A DNA stretch of 64,000 nucleotides from Gallionellales bacterium GWA2_60_142 (GCA_001801085.1 MGWR01000061.1:79329-143328), one strand, 5' to 3'; positions 7,378 to 15,711 are shown, numbered from the stretch's first letter. Program-made: numbers and translations. The notes: generated by a model from the sequence alone, not told the origin.

Positions 7378-9555
7378 CTAACGCACTCGTCCGATCTGCG
7401 AGGGCGACCAGCGCTTTAGCAGCAGGGCATTGCCGAGCACCGAAACACTGGAGAGCGCCATTGCCGCACCGGCGAGCACCGGATTGAGCATACCGAAAGC
7501 CGCCAAAGGAATGCCAATCACGTTGTAGAAAAAGGCCCAGAACAGGTTCTGGCGGATCTTGCGTACGGTCTGCCGAGACAGGTCAATTGCCGCCGCCACG
7601 AGTCGCGGATCACCCCGCATCAGGGTGATGCCGGCGGCATGCATCGCCACATCAGTGCCATTACCCATGGCGATGCCCACGTCGGCGGCGGCGAGAGCCG
7701 GCGCGTCGTTGATGCCGTCGCCGACCATCGCCACCACTGCATTCCCTGCTTTCATCCGCTCCACAGTGGCCGTCTTGTCTGCGGGTAACACCTCGGCCTC
7801 GATGTGATCGATTCCCAATTTGTCGGCAACTGTTCGTGCGGCAGCGAAGTGATCCCCGGTGACCAAGGCGGTCAAGATACCCTGTTTGTGGAGAGAACCG
7901 ATGGCGCTGCTGGATTCGTCCTTAAGTGGGTCACCGAAGGCAAGCATCCCGAGCACCAGCGGGCGACCGCTGGAGCGCGCTTCGGCCAGCCAGGCGAGAC
8001 TGTGGCCCTGTGCAGAAAATTTGTGCCGTACTTCGTCAAAATCGCTCAGGTCGGCCTGTATTTCGTTCATATAACGCGTACTGCCAAGGTGTAATGAGCG
8101 ACCTTCGACCATGCCTGTAATTCCCCGGCCTGGCAGGGCTTGTACTTGAGTTGCCTTCGGTATCATGAGGTTATTGGCAGCGGCGAGTACCGCTCTGGCC
8201 AGCGGATGCTCGCTGCCCTGCTGCAGCGCAGCGGCAAAATTGAGGAGAGGTAAATCAACGGTCGCAGCCTGCTGAAAGACAATTGCCGGCTGTCCACGCG
8301 TCAGCGTACCGGTCTTGTCGAAAACGACCATGCTCACCGCGCCGGCACGCTCAAGTGCCTCGGCATCCTTAATCAAGATGCCGTGACGGGCGCCGACACC
8401 GGTGCCCGCCATAATCGCTGCCGGCGTCGCCAAGCCGAGCGCGCAGGGACAAGAGATAACAAGCACCGTAACTGCGTTGATCAACGACGAGCTCCAGTCG
8501 CCTGTCAACAAGCCGCCGACTACCAGGGTCGCCGTCGCAATGACGAGTACCACCGGTACAAATACGGCAGCCACTTTGTCCACCTGCTTCTGGATCGGCG
8601 CTTTGGCACCCTGCGCATCCTCGACCAAACGGATAATGCGGGCAAGCACCGTTTCTGCACCCACCGCAGTTACGCACACACGAAGCTGCCCATCGCCGTT
8701 GATTGCACCGCCGGTAACCAGGTCGCCGACATTTTTATCAACAGGCAGACTCTCGCCGGAAACCAGCGATTCGTCGATGCTTGACTGCCCGGTAATGATT
8801 CTCCCGTCGACCGGAATGCGCGCCCCCGGGTTGACCAGGACAATGTCGCCCATGACTACCCAATCCAGCGACAACACCTGTTTCAGTTCGCCTCGAACCA
8901 CGATTGCCGTGGCCGGCCGGAGCGCCTGCAAAGCACGGATTGCATCAGTAGTCTGACGCTTGGCATGTGTCTCCAGCCACTTGCCGAGACGAACGAGGAC
9001 GATCACCACGGCGGAGGCTTCGAAGTAGAGATGACTTTCTTCCTGGACCAGCCACAGGTAGATGGACAGACCGTAGGCAGCGCTGGTGCCGATGCTGACC
9101 AGGAGATCCATGTTCCCAACGCGGGCACGCAATGCTTTCCAACCGGCGCGATAGAATCGCATACCCAGCCAAAACTGCACTATGGTGGCGATTACAAACT
9201 GCGGCCAGGATGGTATTTCCCAGTGTTCGCCCAGAAACTGAGCGACCATAGGTACCACGAGGGGGAGCGCCAAAATAGCACCTATAGCCACTTGCCACCC
9301 TTCGCCTGTGTTGGGTGAGTGTGACGCGGAAAACTTGTCAGCCGCTGGCGGTTTGGTGCGATAACCTGCCGCCGTGACGGCTTCGACCAAACGTGCGGCG
9401 GGAGTTGAGCCCGCCAAACGGACACGGGCGGTTTCGCTGGCCAGATTCACCTGTGCTGATTCCACGCCGGGTACCGCGAGCAGAGCCTTCTCGACGCGGC
9501 CAGAGCAGGAAGTACAGGTCATGCCGCTGATCGGCAGGGTCAATTCTGTTGTCAT
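7378..9555 (-). CDS. copA: Copper-exporting P1B-type ATPase
   Basis: The N-terminal heavy-metal domain carries GMTCTSC (Cys14, Cys17). Membrane helices, the actuator loop (SLVSGESLP), the transport motif [11 protein letters not shown], the phosphorylation site DKTGTLT and the hinge [10 protein letters not shown] follow in order. With about 725 residues and a single HMA domain it is a compact CopA. GGAG lies 5 bases upstream of ATG 9555. It heads copA-cueR-adh. The CPC motif and the CueR partner mean Cu(I) export from the cytoplasm. Confidence 0.93.
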   Translation of the reverse strand: MTTELTLPISGMTCTSCSGRVEKALLAVPGVESAQVNLASETARVRLAGSTPAARLVEAVTAAGYRTKPPAADKFSASHSPNTGEGWQVAIGAILALPLVVPMVAQFLGEHWEIPSWPQFVIATIVQFWLGMRFYRAGWKALRARVGNMDLLVSIGTSAAYGLSIYLWLVQEESHLYFEASAVVIVLVRLGKWLETHAKRQTTDAIRALQALRPATAIVVRGELKQVLSLDWVVMGDIVLVNPGARIPVDGRIITGQSSIDESLVSGESLPVDKNVGDLVTGGAINGDGQLRVCVTAVGAETVLARIIRLVEDAQGAKAPIQKQVDKVAAVFVPVVLVIATATLVVGGLLTGDWSSSLINAVTVLVISCPCALGLATPAAIMAGTGVGARHGILIKDAEALERAGAVSMVVFDKTGTLTRGQPAIVFQQAATVDLPLLNFAAALQQGSEHPLARAVLAAANNLMIPKATQVQALPGRGITGMVEGRSLHLGSTRYMNEIQADLSDFDEVRHKFSAQGHSLAWLAEARSSGRPLVLGMLAFGDPLKDESSSAIGSLHKQGILTALVTGDHFAAARTVADKLGIDHIEAEVLPADKTATVERMKAGNAVVAMVGDGINDAPALAAADVGIAMGNGTDVAMHAAGITLMRGDPRLVAAAIDLSRQTVRKIRQNLFWAFFYNVIGIPLAAFGMLNPVLAGAAMALSSVSVLGNALLLKRWSPSQIGRVR

Positions 9556-9590
9556 GTCACACTCCTGGATAAAGGGATACGACACAGCTT

Positions 9591-9617
9591 CGACTCTCCC
9601 ATCGTAGGAAGGTCAAG
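9591..9617 (-). promoter_or_regulatory. CueR-type operator/promoter of copA
   Basis: On the minus strand CTTGACCTTCC-tacgat-GGGAGAGTCG resembles the MerR-family copper operator, with a -35 TTGACC inside an interrupted dyad (ACCTTCC/GGGAGAGT). It sits about 40-60 bp upstream of the copA ATG. The -10 after the long spacer is not convincing by eye. Confidence 0.6.
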
Positions 9618-9796
9618 AGATTTTTTTATTGCTTATCCGGCAACCAAGCAAATGGGTTTTCAACAATTCTGGACTGGATCGCCCCACCTTCGGGCAACGT
9701 CATCGATCAACCAGAGCAACGCAGAGCAAGTCAGCAAACCTCGGCATGAATGGGGTCACCACGTTTCTCGGCAAGATTTGCAGCGGAAGGAAATAT

Positions 9797-10492
9797 CTAA
9801 AGAGACGAGGCCGAGCCCCCTCTCAGCCCCGCCAGCTTGGCGAGCACATCCGGTTTCTCGACCACGATGGCCCCGCGCAAGGTCCTGATCGACTTTGCAG
9901 CAACCATCTTGCGCAACAACTTGGCGATCACCTCGCGTGTCGTGCCAAGGTGCGCAGCCAGTTCGCTTTGTGTCATGCGCAACCGCCCCTCCCCTTCCGA
10001 ACGCATCAGGATGAACTTGGCCAGCCGCTCGTTCAGGTTGAGGGCGTGCACTTCTTCCAGCTCTTCCATCAGCCTGAATACCAGTACAGACAACGCATGC
10101 ACGGTGAGGTTCTGGATGGAGGGCTCGGTCTGGAACAGGGTGCGGTAAGTGAGCGCGGGAATCACGCCGACGCAAGTGTCGGGTTCGGTCTGCACCCAGG
10201 CGGGATATTGCAGGTTGTTGAAGATGCAGTTCAGCGCGAGGATGCAGACCTCGCCGGGATTGATGAAGTACAGCGTGGCCTCGTTGCCGCCCGGCGAGAT
10301 CGAGTAGACGCGCAGCCGACCGCGCACCACGACATAGGCGCCGGCCACGCTGTTGCCCTTGTTGATGATGGTCTTCAGCTCGTCGAAGCGGTTAAGCTGC
10401 ATGCCGCATTCGAGCATCTGCCGACCGGTGGCGGAAAGTTCGCGAAAGACGCCCAGCGTCCGCAGTTCGTTCATGGACTTTGCACCGCTCAT
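9797..10492 (-). CDS. Crp/Fnr-family transcription regulator
   Basis: The 231-residue protein has a cNMP-type beta-roll (VRGRLRVYSISPGGNEATLYFINPGE), a dimer helix and a C-terminal helix-turn-helix with the recognition helix TTREVIAKLLRKM, placing R and E as in CRP and K where CRP has R185. The N-terminal Cys cluster of FNR is absent (single Cys near residue 28), so it is not an FNR-type Fe-S sensor. ATG 10492 has AGGAGG six bases upstream; the open frame further upstream is spurious. It is the last gene of the peroxidase operon, whose promoter carries the GTAGC palindromes, so it probably regulates itself and the other palindrome promoters. Confidence 0.88.
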   Translation of the reverse strand: MSGAKSMNELRTLGVFRELSATGRQMLECGMQLNRFDELKTIINKGNSVAGAYVVVRGRLRVYSISPGGNEATLYFINPGEVCILALNCIFNNLQYPAWVQTEPDTCVGVIPALTYRTLFQTEPSIQNLTVHALSVLVFRLMEELEEVHALNLNERLAKFILMRSEGEGRLRMTQSELAAHLGTTREVIAKLLRKMVAAKSIRTLRGAIVVEKPDVLAKLAGLRGGSASSL

Positions 10493-10538
10493 CGCCAGCC
10501 TCCTGACATGAAACCGGAAAGCGCCTCTCCGCTCATTT

Positions 10539-10997
10539 TTAGCGATCCGACTCGGCGATGAGGCGGGCCGCAATCTCTGCGGCCTTGCCCGTGTACCTGG
10601 CACAGCGCTCGCCCAGCCGGTTTTCGCGAAATGCGGCCTGGCCTTCCGGGGTACCGAGATCGCAGCCCAGCAGCGCATGGCAGTCGCGCGCACCGAACTC
10701 CTGTTCGAACTCCCGGATGAGGCGCTCGGTCGCCATGTATGCCGGCTGCACGGGCTGGCCGGATTCGGAGCGCCCGAGGGCGAGACTGACGCCCATGACC
10801 GCGCCGGTGAGCGCACCGCAGGTTCCGCAGGTACGCGCCATGCCACTACAGAATGCGGTGGCGACCCTGGGCAACAGGTCGGACTCGACGCCCTGCGCCT
10901 TGGCCAGCGCGAGCACAACGCTCTCCGCGCAATACAGGCCCGAGGCAAAGGATTCCTCGGCAGACTTGCGAACCTCGGCAACGAATTGCGATTCCAT
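10539..10997 (-). CDS. C_GCAxxG_C_C family protein
   Basis: The pattern CAESV...CSGMARTCGTCGALTGAVMG...GARDCHALLG matches the C_GCAxxG_C_C family, which has conserved cysteines thought to bind a redox or metal centre. The protein has 152 residues from ATG 10997, which has GGAG upstream. It lies 46 bp before the Crp/Fnr gene and 50 bp after the cupin gene on one strand. The biochemical role is unknown. Confidence 0.8.
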   Translation of the reverse strand: MESQFVAEVRKSAEESFASGLYCAESVVLALAKAQGVESDLLPRVATAFCSGMARTCGTCGALTGAVMGVSLALGRSESGQPVQPAYMATERLIREFEQEFGARDCHALLGCDLGTPEGQAAFRENRLGERCARYTGKAAEIAARLIAESDR

Positions 10998-11047
10998 GTA
11001 TGGCTCCTTGTTCAACCCGGCTACGGTACAGTGTCGTATCGAACTAT

Positions 11048-11362
11048 TCATGCATCTTCCACCAGAAAGAGCCGGACACTTGGCGTAAGCGAACGCGCCT
11101 TGTGTCTGGTGGCTGTCCCCATCGGAATGAATATCCCGGCGCCTTCGCCGTATCTGACGACTCGGCCGTCAAAGTCGATTTCCAGTTCGCCTGCGAGCAC
11201 AAAACCAACGTGCCCCTTTTCGCACCAGTGCGGCTCAACAAACCCGGAGGTAAATTCGAGCAAGCGCATCTGCTTGCGGCCATCGCCGAATACCTTGAAG
11301 CGAGCGCCGGGCATGGCCTCTTGCCACTCTAACGAGTCAAATATGACTTTGCATGCATCCAC
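11048..11362 (-). CDS. Cupin-domain protein
   Basis: A 104-residue single cupin: the first motif is represented by VEPHWCEKGHVGFVLAGELEI and the second by GEGAGIFIPMGTATRHKA. The histidines are partly kept, so metal binding is possible. It starts with GTG at 11362 behind GGGAG; the reading has no ATG in this position. It lies 34 bp after the cytochrome peroxidase gene in the same operon. The ligand is unknown. Confidence 0.75.
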   Translation of the reverse strand: MDACKVIFDSLEWQEAMPGARFKVFGDGRKQMRLLEFTSGFVEPHWCEKGHVGFVLAGELEIDFDGRVVRYGEGAGIFIPMGTATRHKARSLTPSVRLFLVEDA

Positions 11363-11396
11363 TGCTTACTCCCTGGATGAATCCACAACCGGATAC

Positions 11397-12734
11397 TCAC
11401 GACCCCCTGTTGCGCAACGCGAGCGATTCGCTGCTCAGGGATTTCAGGAACTCGACAATGTCGTCCACGTCGCTCTCGCTCAACGGAGCGGAGCCGACAC
11501 GCGCGATCGTCCTGTCCTGCTTCGACCACACGATGCGTCTGTTGCCGTTGGCATCGTTGCCGATCTCCCTGCCGCGCTGCACGGTCGCCATGATACGCAC
11601 CGCCTCCCGCAGGCTGTCAACACTGCCGTTGTGGAAATAGGGCGCAGTCAACGCGACGTTCCTGAGCGAGGGGATGCGCCAGACGCCCTGTTTGTTGCCG
11701 GGGACATTGGCGCCGACATCGCTGGTCAGACTGTAACGATCCGCATATTTCTGTGCGGCGAACACCGGGAACAGCCGCTGCGGCGACGGCGGCGGATCGA
11801 ACACGCTGGCCCCGCTGAAATTGGGGCCGGAGTGGCACTGGATGCAACCGACCGACTGGAACAACTCCATCCCGCGCAACTGCGCCGCGCTCAATGCCGA
11901 CTCGTCGCCGCGCACGAAGCGGTCGTAGGCAGCATCCGGCGTAATCAGCGTGCGCTCGTAGGCGGCGATGGCGGCGACGATACGGTCGATGGTGATCGGC
12001 TGCGCGGCGCCGAAGGCCGCATCGAACATTTCCCGATAGCCCTCGCCTTCGCGCACGCGCCGCGCCACGGCCTCCAGCGACGGCATGCCCATCTCCTTCG
12101 GATTCAGCGGCGGGCCTTTCGCCTGCTCTTCCAGCGAGGCGGCGCGTCCGTCCCAGAACAGCACGGACTGGAAAGCGGCGTTCCACACCGTCGGCGCGTT
12201 GCGTGCGCCGAGCTGCCCACCCACCCCCAGCGAGGCGCGGCGACCATCCATGCCAGCACCTCGCCTCACCTCGTGGCAGGAACTGCACGAGACCGTGCGG
12301 TCGATGGACAGCGCCTTGTCATGGAACAGGCGCTCGCCCAGCGCGACCTTCTCCGGCGTGGTCGGGTTCCACGCCGGAGAAGGCGCGACATCGGGCAAGG
12401 CGCGCCAGACGTAGCCCTTGCGCACGCTCGGCGGGCGGTCATGGCGAGCGACTTGCGCAGGTTGTCGCAAGACTGCCGGCCGCACCGACTGCGCGGCCAG
12501 TTGCGCCCTGATCGTGTGTTCGGGGAAATTCACCAGCATGGCGATGACGAACAGCTTGATCGAGAACGCCACCATGCCGGAACCCAGTATCAGCGACAGC
12601 AGCCACTTCTTTCCGGTGGACATCCCGCCCAGCGGTCCCAGCTCGAATTGCACCATCAGCAACAGCACCGTGAAGCCGATCACCAGCATGACGATGCCGA
12701 CCTGCATGAACCCGATCAATCCAGCCTGCCCCAT
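11397..12734 (-). CDS. Membrane-anchored dihaem cytochrome c peroxidase (MauG/CCP family)
   Basis: The 445-residue protein has two N-terminal membrane helices (about residues 7-30 and 42-68), then two haem c sites, CSSCH and CIQCH. The CCP marks RNAPTVWNAAF and RIPSLRNVALTAPYFHNGSV are present. ATG 12734 has AGGAG upstream. CCP enzymes reduce H2O2 in the periplasm with electrons from c-type cytochromes or quinol; the double helix anchor suggests a quinol- or membrane-linked variant (inference). It is the first gene of the operon with cupin, C_GCAxxG_C_C and Crp/Fnr genes. A decayed copy of its 5' end lies at 15140-15220. Confidence 0.88.
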   Translation of the reverse strand: MGQAGLIGFMQVGIVMLVIGFTVLLLMVQFELGPLGGMSTGKKWLLSLILGSGMVAFSIKLFVIAMLVNFPEHTIRAQLAAQSVRPAVLRQPAQVARHDRPPSVRKGYVWRALPDVAPSPAWNPTTPEKVALGERLFHDKALSIDRTVSCSSCHEVRRGAGMDGRRASLGVGGQLGARNAPTVWNAAFQSVLFWDGRAASLEEQAKGPPLNPKEMGMPSLEAVARRVREGEGYREMFDAAFGAAQPITIDRIVAAIAAYERTLITPDAAYDRFVRGDESALSAAQLRGMELFQSVGCIQCHSGPNFSGASVFDPPPSPQRLFPVFAAQKYADRYSLTSDVGANVPGNKQGVWRIPSLRNVALTAPYFHNGSVDSLREAVRIMATVQRGREIGNDANGNRRIVWSKQDRTIARVGSAPLSESDVDDIVEFLKSLSSESLALRNRGS

Positions 12735-12862
12735 CTCGCGCTCCTTTCGCATTAACGATCCGGGGCGAGGCTAACTGCAATCGGGCTCGCGCTCTGTATC
12801 AATTGCTACACAAGACCACCGGTTAAAAAGTCCGCGTCGCCGCGTAACTTTTGCTACAGAAC
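12696..12862. repeat. Left copy of a ~167-bp direct repeat (peroxidase 5' end plus promoter)
   Basis: This stretch covers the first codons of the peroxidase gene and its promoter with both palindromes. It is about 92-95% identical by eye to 15174-15339, in the same orientation. Identity ends at CTACAGAAC on both sides. The two copies enclose the gene-cassette cluster. Confidence 0.85.
12796..12857. promoter_or_regulatory. Paired GTATC/GTAAC-n4-GCTAC operators of the peroxidase operon
   Basis: Sites at 12796-12809 (GTATCAATTGCTAC) and 12844-12857 (GTAACTTTTGCTAC) have centres 48 bp apart, close to the 50 bp of the pair at 3010-3073. Each keeps one perfect GCTAC half. The site nearer the gene is 62 bp or more upstream of ATG 12734. 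The outer site overlaps the last codons of the tautomerase cassette. Confidence 0.65.
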
Positions 12863-13105
12863 TGCATCGGCCTGAGTCTTTCCAACAAGGTTGACGAGCG
12901 TTTCCGCGTGTACCTCGTGTATGACGATGTAGCTTGCTGGTGCGACGTTGCCAAGTATCTCTTCCATGCTCGCAAACACTCGGCTTATATATTCGGCCTT
13001 CTCGCTCTTGGTGTTTGTGCCTTCTGTCACCTTGATATCGAGATAGAAGGTCGCGACACCCAGTTGCTCAACGGGAACACCACCGATGAACCAAGCATGG
13101 GGCAC
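12854..13105 (-). CDS. Tautomerase-like protein in a gene cassette, 3' end probably truncated
   Basis: The 83-residue product starts MPHAWF, with Pro directly after the initiator as in tautomerases. It contains LDIKVTEGTNTKSEKAEY and APASYIVIHEVHAE, the second half of a 4-oxalocrotonate tautomerase/MIF-type fold. The start is GTG with AGGAG nine bases upstream. Its last residues and stop codon read into the GTAAC-n4-GCTAC palindrome and the direct repeat, and no attC follows, so the native end was probably lost. An attC-like site (13136-13216) lies upstream of its start. Confidence 0.65.
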   Translation of the reverse strand: MPHAWFIGGVPVEQLGVATFYLDIKVTEGTNTKSEKAEYISRVFASMEEILGNVAPASYIVIHEVHAETLVNLVGKTQADAVL

Positions 13106-13135
13106 CGTGAAACACTCCTTGGGTTCTTATGAGGG

Positions 13136-13216
13136 GCCTAACGAATGCCATAACCAGCATGCAAAAGCAGGCGGCGCGGCGCTTTTGCAACGTCCGAGTT
13201 GATGACGTTATTGGGC
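13136..13216 (-). repeat. attC-like integron recombination site, after the SDR cassette
   Basis: On the minus strand the segment begins GCCCAATAAC and ends GTTAGGC, which fits the attC core GTTRRRY, and can fold through an inner stem TTGCAAAAGC/GCTTTTGCA. It begins 4 bp after the SDR stop and ends before the tautomerase ribosome site, the layout of a gene cassette. Confidence 0.7.
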
Positions 13217-13219
13217 ATA

Positions 13220-13954
13220 TTAACCATTCCGAATAATCCTTTCTGCTACTGCCGGCAGGAACCTGTTCAACGCAAACAGCATCTTGGTTTTTTCAATCCG
13301 TATTTCGTACCTATCAGACGCGATCCCTCGTAAGGCCTCAGCAGTCAATGCTTCGGGGGTGATCTTGCCCTTACCCCTGCCCTTGGTCATTTCTGTGTCC
13401 ACCAAGGCGGGAATAATCTCGAAGACCTTTACCGATGTATCTTCGAGCTGGTACCGCAAGGCCTTCGTGAAGTTGTGCATAGCGGCCTTTGTCGCGCAGT
13501 AAACGGGGGCACTTTGCTTTGGAACCAAGGCCAAGGCAGATGTAACGTTCACAATCGCCGCACTGGGTCGTTTTGTGAGTAACGGTAAGAACCGATCGAT
13601 TAGTTTCAGATGGGCCACTAAGTTTATGGCGACCTCCTCATCGATTCGGCCCGTATGGTCCCCGGAATCCGAGAAATCATAATTGTGCTGAATCCCGGCG
13701 TTGTTTATCAGTACATTCAGGTTCGGGTATTGCTGCGTAATATGCTCGACAAGGCGTTGTTGGTCTTTGTCGTCAGCGATATCGCAGGGAACTACAACAA
13801 TGGCGGGATTCTCTTTCTGTACCGCCATCAACTTATTTGAATCACGTCCACACACAATGACTGCGCTGCCATGCAGGGCAAATGCCCTTGCTAGCGCAAG
13901 ACCGATACCCGACCCGCCACCGGTTACAAGAACCGTGTTATCGCTGAGTTTCAT
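13220..13954 (-). CDS. Short-chain dehydrogenase/reductase in a gene cassette
   Basis: The 244-residue SDR has the cofactor motif TGGGSGIGLALA, the structural NNAG, and the catalytic Ser (NVTSAL) with YCATK. I chose ATG 13954 with GGAG upstream; the reading from 13993 would begin inside the preceding attC. It resembles DltE-type oxidoreductases. It lies between two attC-like sites on the minus strand, so it is a mobile cassette gene. The substrate is unknown. Confidence 0.85.
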   Translation of the reverse strand: MKLSDNTVLVTGGGSGIGLALARAFALHGSAVIVCGRDSNKLMAVQKENPAIVVVPCDIADDKDQQRLVEHITQQYPNLNVLINNAGIQHNYDFSDSGDHTGRIDEEVAINLVAHLKLIDRFLPLLTKRPSAAIVNVTSALALVPKQSAPVYCATKAAMHNFTKALRYQLEDTSVKVFEIIPALVDTEMTKGRGKGKITPEALTAEALRGIASDRYEIRIEKTKMLFALNRFLPAVAERIIRNG

Positions 13955-13974
13955 TCGGACTCCATAAATTTGAC

Positions 13975-14042
13975 GCCTAGCGTTTGAATTCACCGGCCTT
14001 GCGCGGCTTTATGCACAAGGCCGGTGGAATGGTTGGTTAGGC
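13975..14042 (-). repeat. attC-like integron recombination site, after the monooxygenase cassette
   Basis: On the minus strand GCCTAAC opens the site and GCTAGGC closes it (one base off GTTRRRY). The arms CACCGGCCTTG and CAAGGCCGGTG form a perfect 11-bp stem. It sits between the stop of the 14049-14363 gene and the start of the SDR gene. Confidence 0.8.
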
Positions 14043-14048
14043 GGCAAG

Positions 14049-14363
14049 TCAGAAACCATACTCGCGCTCGACACGGCAGACCCGGACACGAAATGTCCGA
14101 TACCAGTCCTTTGCTCGGCTCTGAGCGTGGCGATGAATGATGTTTTCCTTCCAGGCCGTTATTGCTTCCTGGCTCGCCCAATATGAAACGGAGATTCCGA
14201 TTTCTTGTCTCGCACTCTCGAAGCCAAGAAAGCCCGGTTGTTCGGAGGCAAGCTCCAACATTTGCCTTGCCGTTTCACCGTAGTCGTTGTCACCGTCGGT
14301 GCGGTCGGATGTAAAGATTACGGCGAAGTACGGCGGTTGTGGTGTTTGCGCGGCGGAAACCAT
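14049..14363 (-). CDS. Antibiotic biosynthesis monooxygenase (ABM) domain protein in a gene cassette
   Basis: The 104-residue ABM/heme-degrading-like ferredoxin fold shows YFAVIFTSDRT, MLELASEQPGFLGFESARQ and the SYWASQEAITAWKENIIHR motif. Such small ABM proteins are common in integron cassettes. GGAG lies about 6 bases before the ATG. It is flanked by attC-like sites at 13975-14042 and 14380-14443. The substrate is unknown. Confidence 0.85.
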   Translation of the reverse strand: MVSAAQTPQPPYFAVIFTSDRTDGDNDYGETARQMLELASEQPGFLGFESARQEIGISVSYWASQEAITAWKENIIHRHAQSRAKDWYRTFRVRVCRVEREYGF

Positions 14364-14379
14364 CTACGCTCCTTTTGTT

Positions 14380-14443
14380 GCCCAACATTCAAATTGAGGG
14401 GCGGTCCGCTATTGGCGCGTCCCGATCGAATGCAGTGTTGGGC
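14380..14443 (-). repeat. attC-like integron recombination site, after the 14496-14981 cassette
   Basis: It opens and closes with the exact complementary cores GCCCAAC and GTTGGGC (RYYYAAC/GTTRRRY) and has an imperfect inner stem around GGGACGCGCC/GGACCGCCCC. It lies between the stop at 14496 and the start of the ABM gene. Confidence 0.8.
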
Positions 14444-14495
14444 ACAAACAGCATTCGTCAAACTGGCGGATTGTGTGCAAGAACCGGGCAAGGAG

Positions 14496-14981
14496 TCACG
14501 CCGTTAAATCAATCCCATGAGAAATTTCTTTCCCATCAAGTTGCTCTAGCGTGCTAATAAATTGTTCCCAAGGCTTGGTATCGACCTTTTGAAGAGGATA
14601 TTTCTCATTCACCATTTCTATGTAGTTAAGTTTGTCTTTAGCGTACTGAAGCATATCGATATTTTTCCTTGGGTCTTCTATATGTCCACCTAAAACGCGG
14701 GTATCGGACGGAAGTCCACCTACGTGCATTGCTGCGCTCCCTAATCTGGGAAGAGTCATCATCAAATGTGTCTCGGCGTTAATCTGACCTTTCGAATATA
14801 ACTCGTTACCAACACTAGCAAGCGTGTTGGCCGAGATATCGGTAATCTTGAGATTGAATTGAGACGATGCAGCATTAACAGTGCTTGTTTTAGGCGGCAA
14901 TTCATTGCCGCCGACAAGTGTGTCTTTTGCCGCTTTGTTTTGCGGAAAACGAAAATTATTCCCAATGCCGTTAATAGTCAT
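14496..14981 (-). CDS. Cassette-borne protein of unknown function
   Basis: I do not recognise this 161-residue protein. It begins MTINGIGNNFRFPQNK, is rich in polar residues, has no signal peptide or membrane helix and no Cys. The start ATG 14981 has GGAG six bases upstream. GC content is clearly lower than in the flanking core genes. An attC-like site follows its stop, so it is the outermost gene of the cassette cluster. No attC is seen on its upstream side. Confidence 0.6.
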   Translation of the reverse strand: MTINGIGNNFRFPQNKAAKDTLVGGNELPPKTSTVNAASSQFNLKITDISANTLASVGNELYSKGQINAETHLMMTLPRLGSAAMHVGGLPSDTRVLGGHIEDPRKNIDMLQYAKDKLNYIEMVNEKYPLQKVDTKPWEQFISTLEQLDGKEISHGIDLTA

Positions 14982-15139
14982 TATCAACTCCATAAATTTA
15001 AGGATGAACTCGATTTAATTACCAAACACCGTGCCAATACCGATTGAAATTTTTATGTATGCAAAATATCACAACTGCCATGTGATGACGCCAAGCGACT
15101 AAGCTCATTAGTTCGAGATAGCCGTCATCCACCAGCAAC

Positions 15140-15220
15140 AAAGCGGCATCCACACCGTTGGCGCATTGCATGCGCCGACCTGCATGAAACCGATCAATCC
15201 AGCCTGCCCCATCTCGCTCT
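15140..15220 (-). pseudogene. Remnant of a second cytochrome c peroxidase gene
   Basis: On the minus strand the first 18 codons of the peroxidase (MGQAGLIGFMQVG) are joined directly to codons matching its internal ARNAPTVW segment. The join is at a shared GCCGA(C/G)CTGC, and about 480 bp between are lost. The match to 12172-12215 and 12696-12734 is clear by eye. Past this point there is no further similarity. Confidence 0.75.
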
Positions 15221-15339
15221 CCTTTCGCATAACGATCCGGGCCGAGGCTAACTGCAATCGGGCGCGCGCTCTGTATCAAATGCTACACAAGACCGCCGGG
15301 CAAAGAATCCGCGTCGCCGCGTAACTTTTGCTACAGAAC
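15174..15339. repeat. Right copy of the ~167-bp direct repeat
   Basis: This matches 12696-12862 in the same orientation, with a few substitutions and small gaps. Here the promoter region runs on into the DUF4242 gene at 15406, probably the original divergent arrangement. Together with the left copy it brackets about 2.3 kb of cassette DNA. Confidence 0.85.
15273..15334. promoter_or_regulatory. Paired GTATC/GTAAC-n4-GCTAC operators of the second DUF4242 gene
   Basis: The sites 15273-15286 and 15321-15334 have centres 48 bp apart. The -10-like TACATT at 15357-15362 starts 29.5 bp after the centre of the second, and the ATG follows 78 bp after that centre. This matches the two promoters at 3060 and 3873. 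Confidence 0.7.
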
Positions 15340-15405
15340 GCGGCGCGTCCGCCCGTTACATTGCGCCTCGCTACATCTTCGTAGCGTCACCTACAGGAGA
15401 GCAAC

Positions 15406-15711
15406 ATGAAACCGATGCGATTTTTTCTGGACACGCATGACCGCACGCGCCAGACCTTTCCCGAGCAACTTTCGATGGAGGATTTCGAAAAGTTCTACGC
15501 GCTGTACGAACAGGCCTGCTACGACGAAAACGTCGTGCCCATCCGTCTGCACGTGAGTTATGAGGACGGCCGCGCCTTTTGCCTGAACATGGCGACCGAT
15601 GCCGAGGCGGTGCGGCGCGCGCACGAACGGGTCGGCCTGCCCTACGACTCGATCACCGAGGTCACCACGGCCACGCCGGGCGACACCTTCTTCCGCCGCA
15701 ACGCCGTATAG
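15406..15711 (+). CDS. DUF4242 (nickel-binding-like) protein, copy 2
   Basis: The 101-residue protein is a close paralogue of the one at 3143-3445, with most residues identical. It keeps VPIRLHVSYEDGRAFCLNMA and the C-terminal TTATPGDTFFRRN. The start has AGGAG 7 bases upstream. It stands divergent from the decayed peroxidase copy and has the GTAGC-type promoter. A strong hairpin follows at 15722-15752. The function is unknown; co-regulation with a peroxidase suggests a stress role. Confidence 0.8.
   Translation: MKPMRFFLDTHDRTRQTFPEQLSMEDFEKFYALYEQACYDENVVPIRLHVSYEDGRAFCLNMATDAEAVRRAHERVGLPYDSITEVTTATPGDTFFRRNAV

Noticed and set aside
9797..10492. FNR-type oxygen sensor
   Set aside because: The N-terminal Cys cluster for a 4Fe-4S centre is missing; it was called only as a Crp/Fnr-family regulator.
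10677..12755. Long plus-strand reading opposite the C_GCAxxG, cupin and peroxidase genes
   Set aside because: It crosses three genes with ribosome sites and motifs on the other strand.
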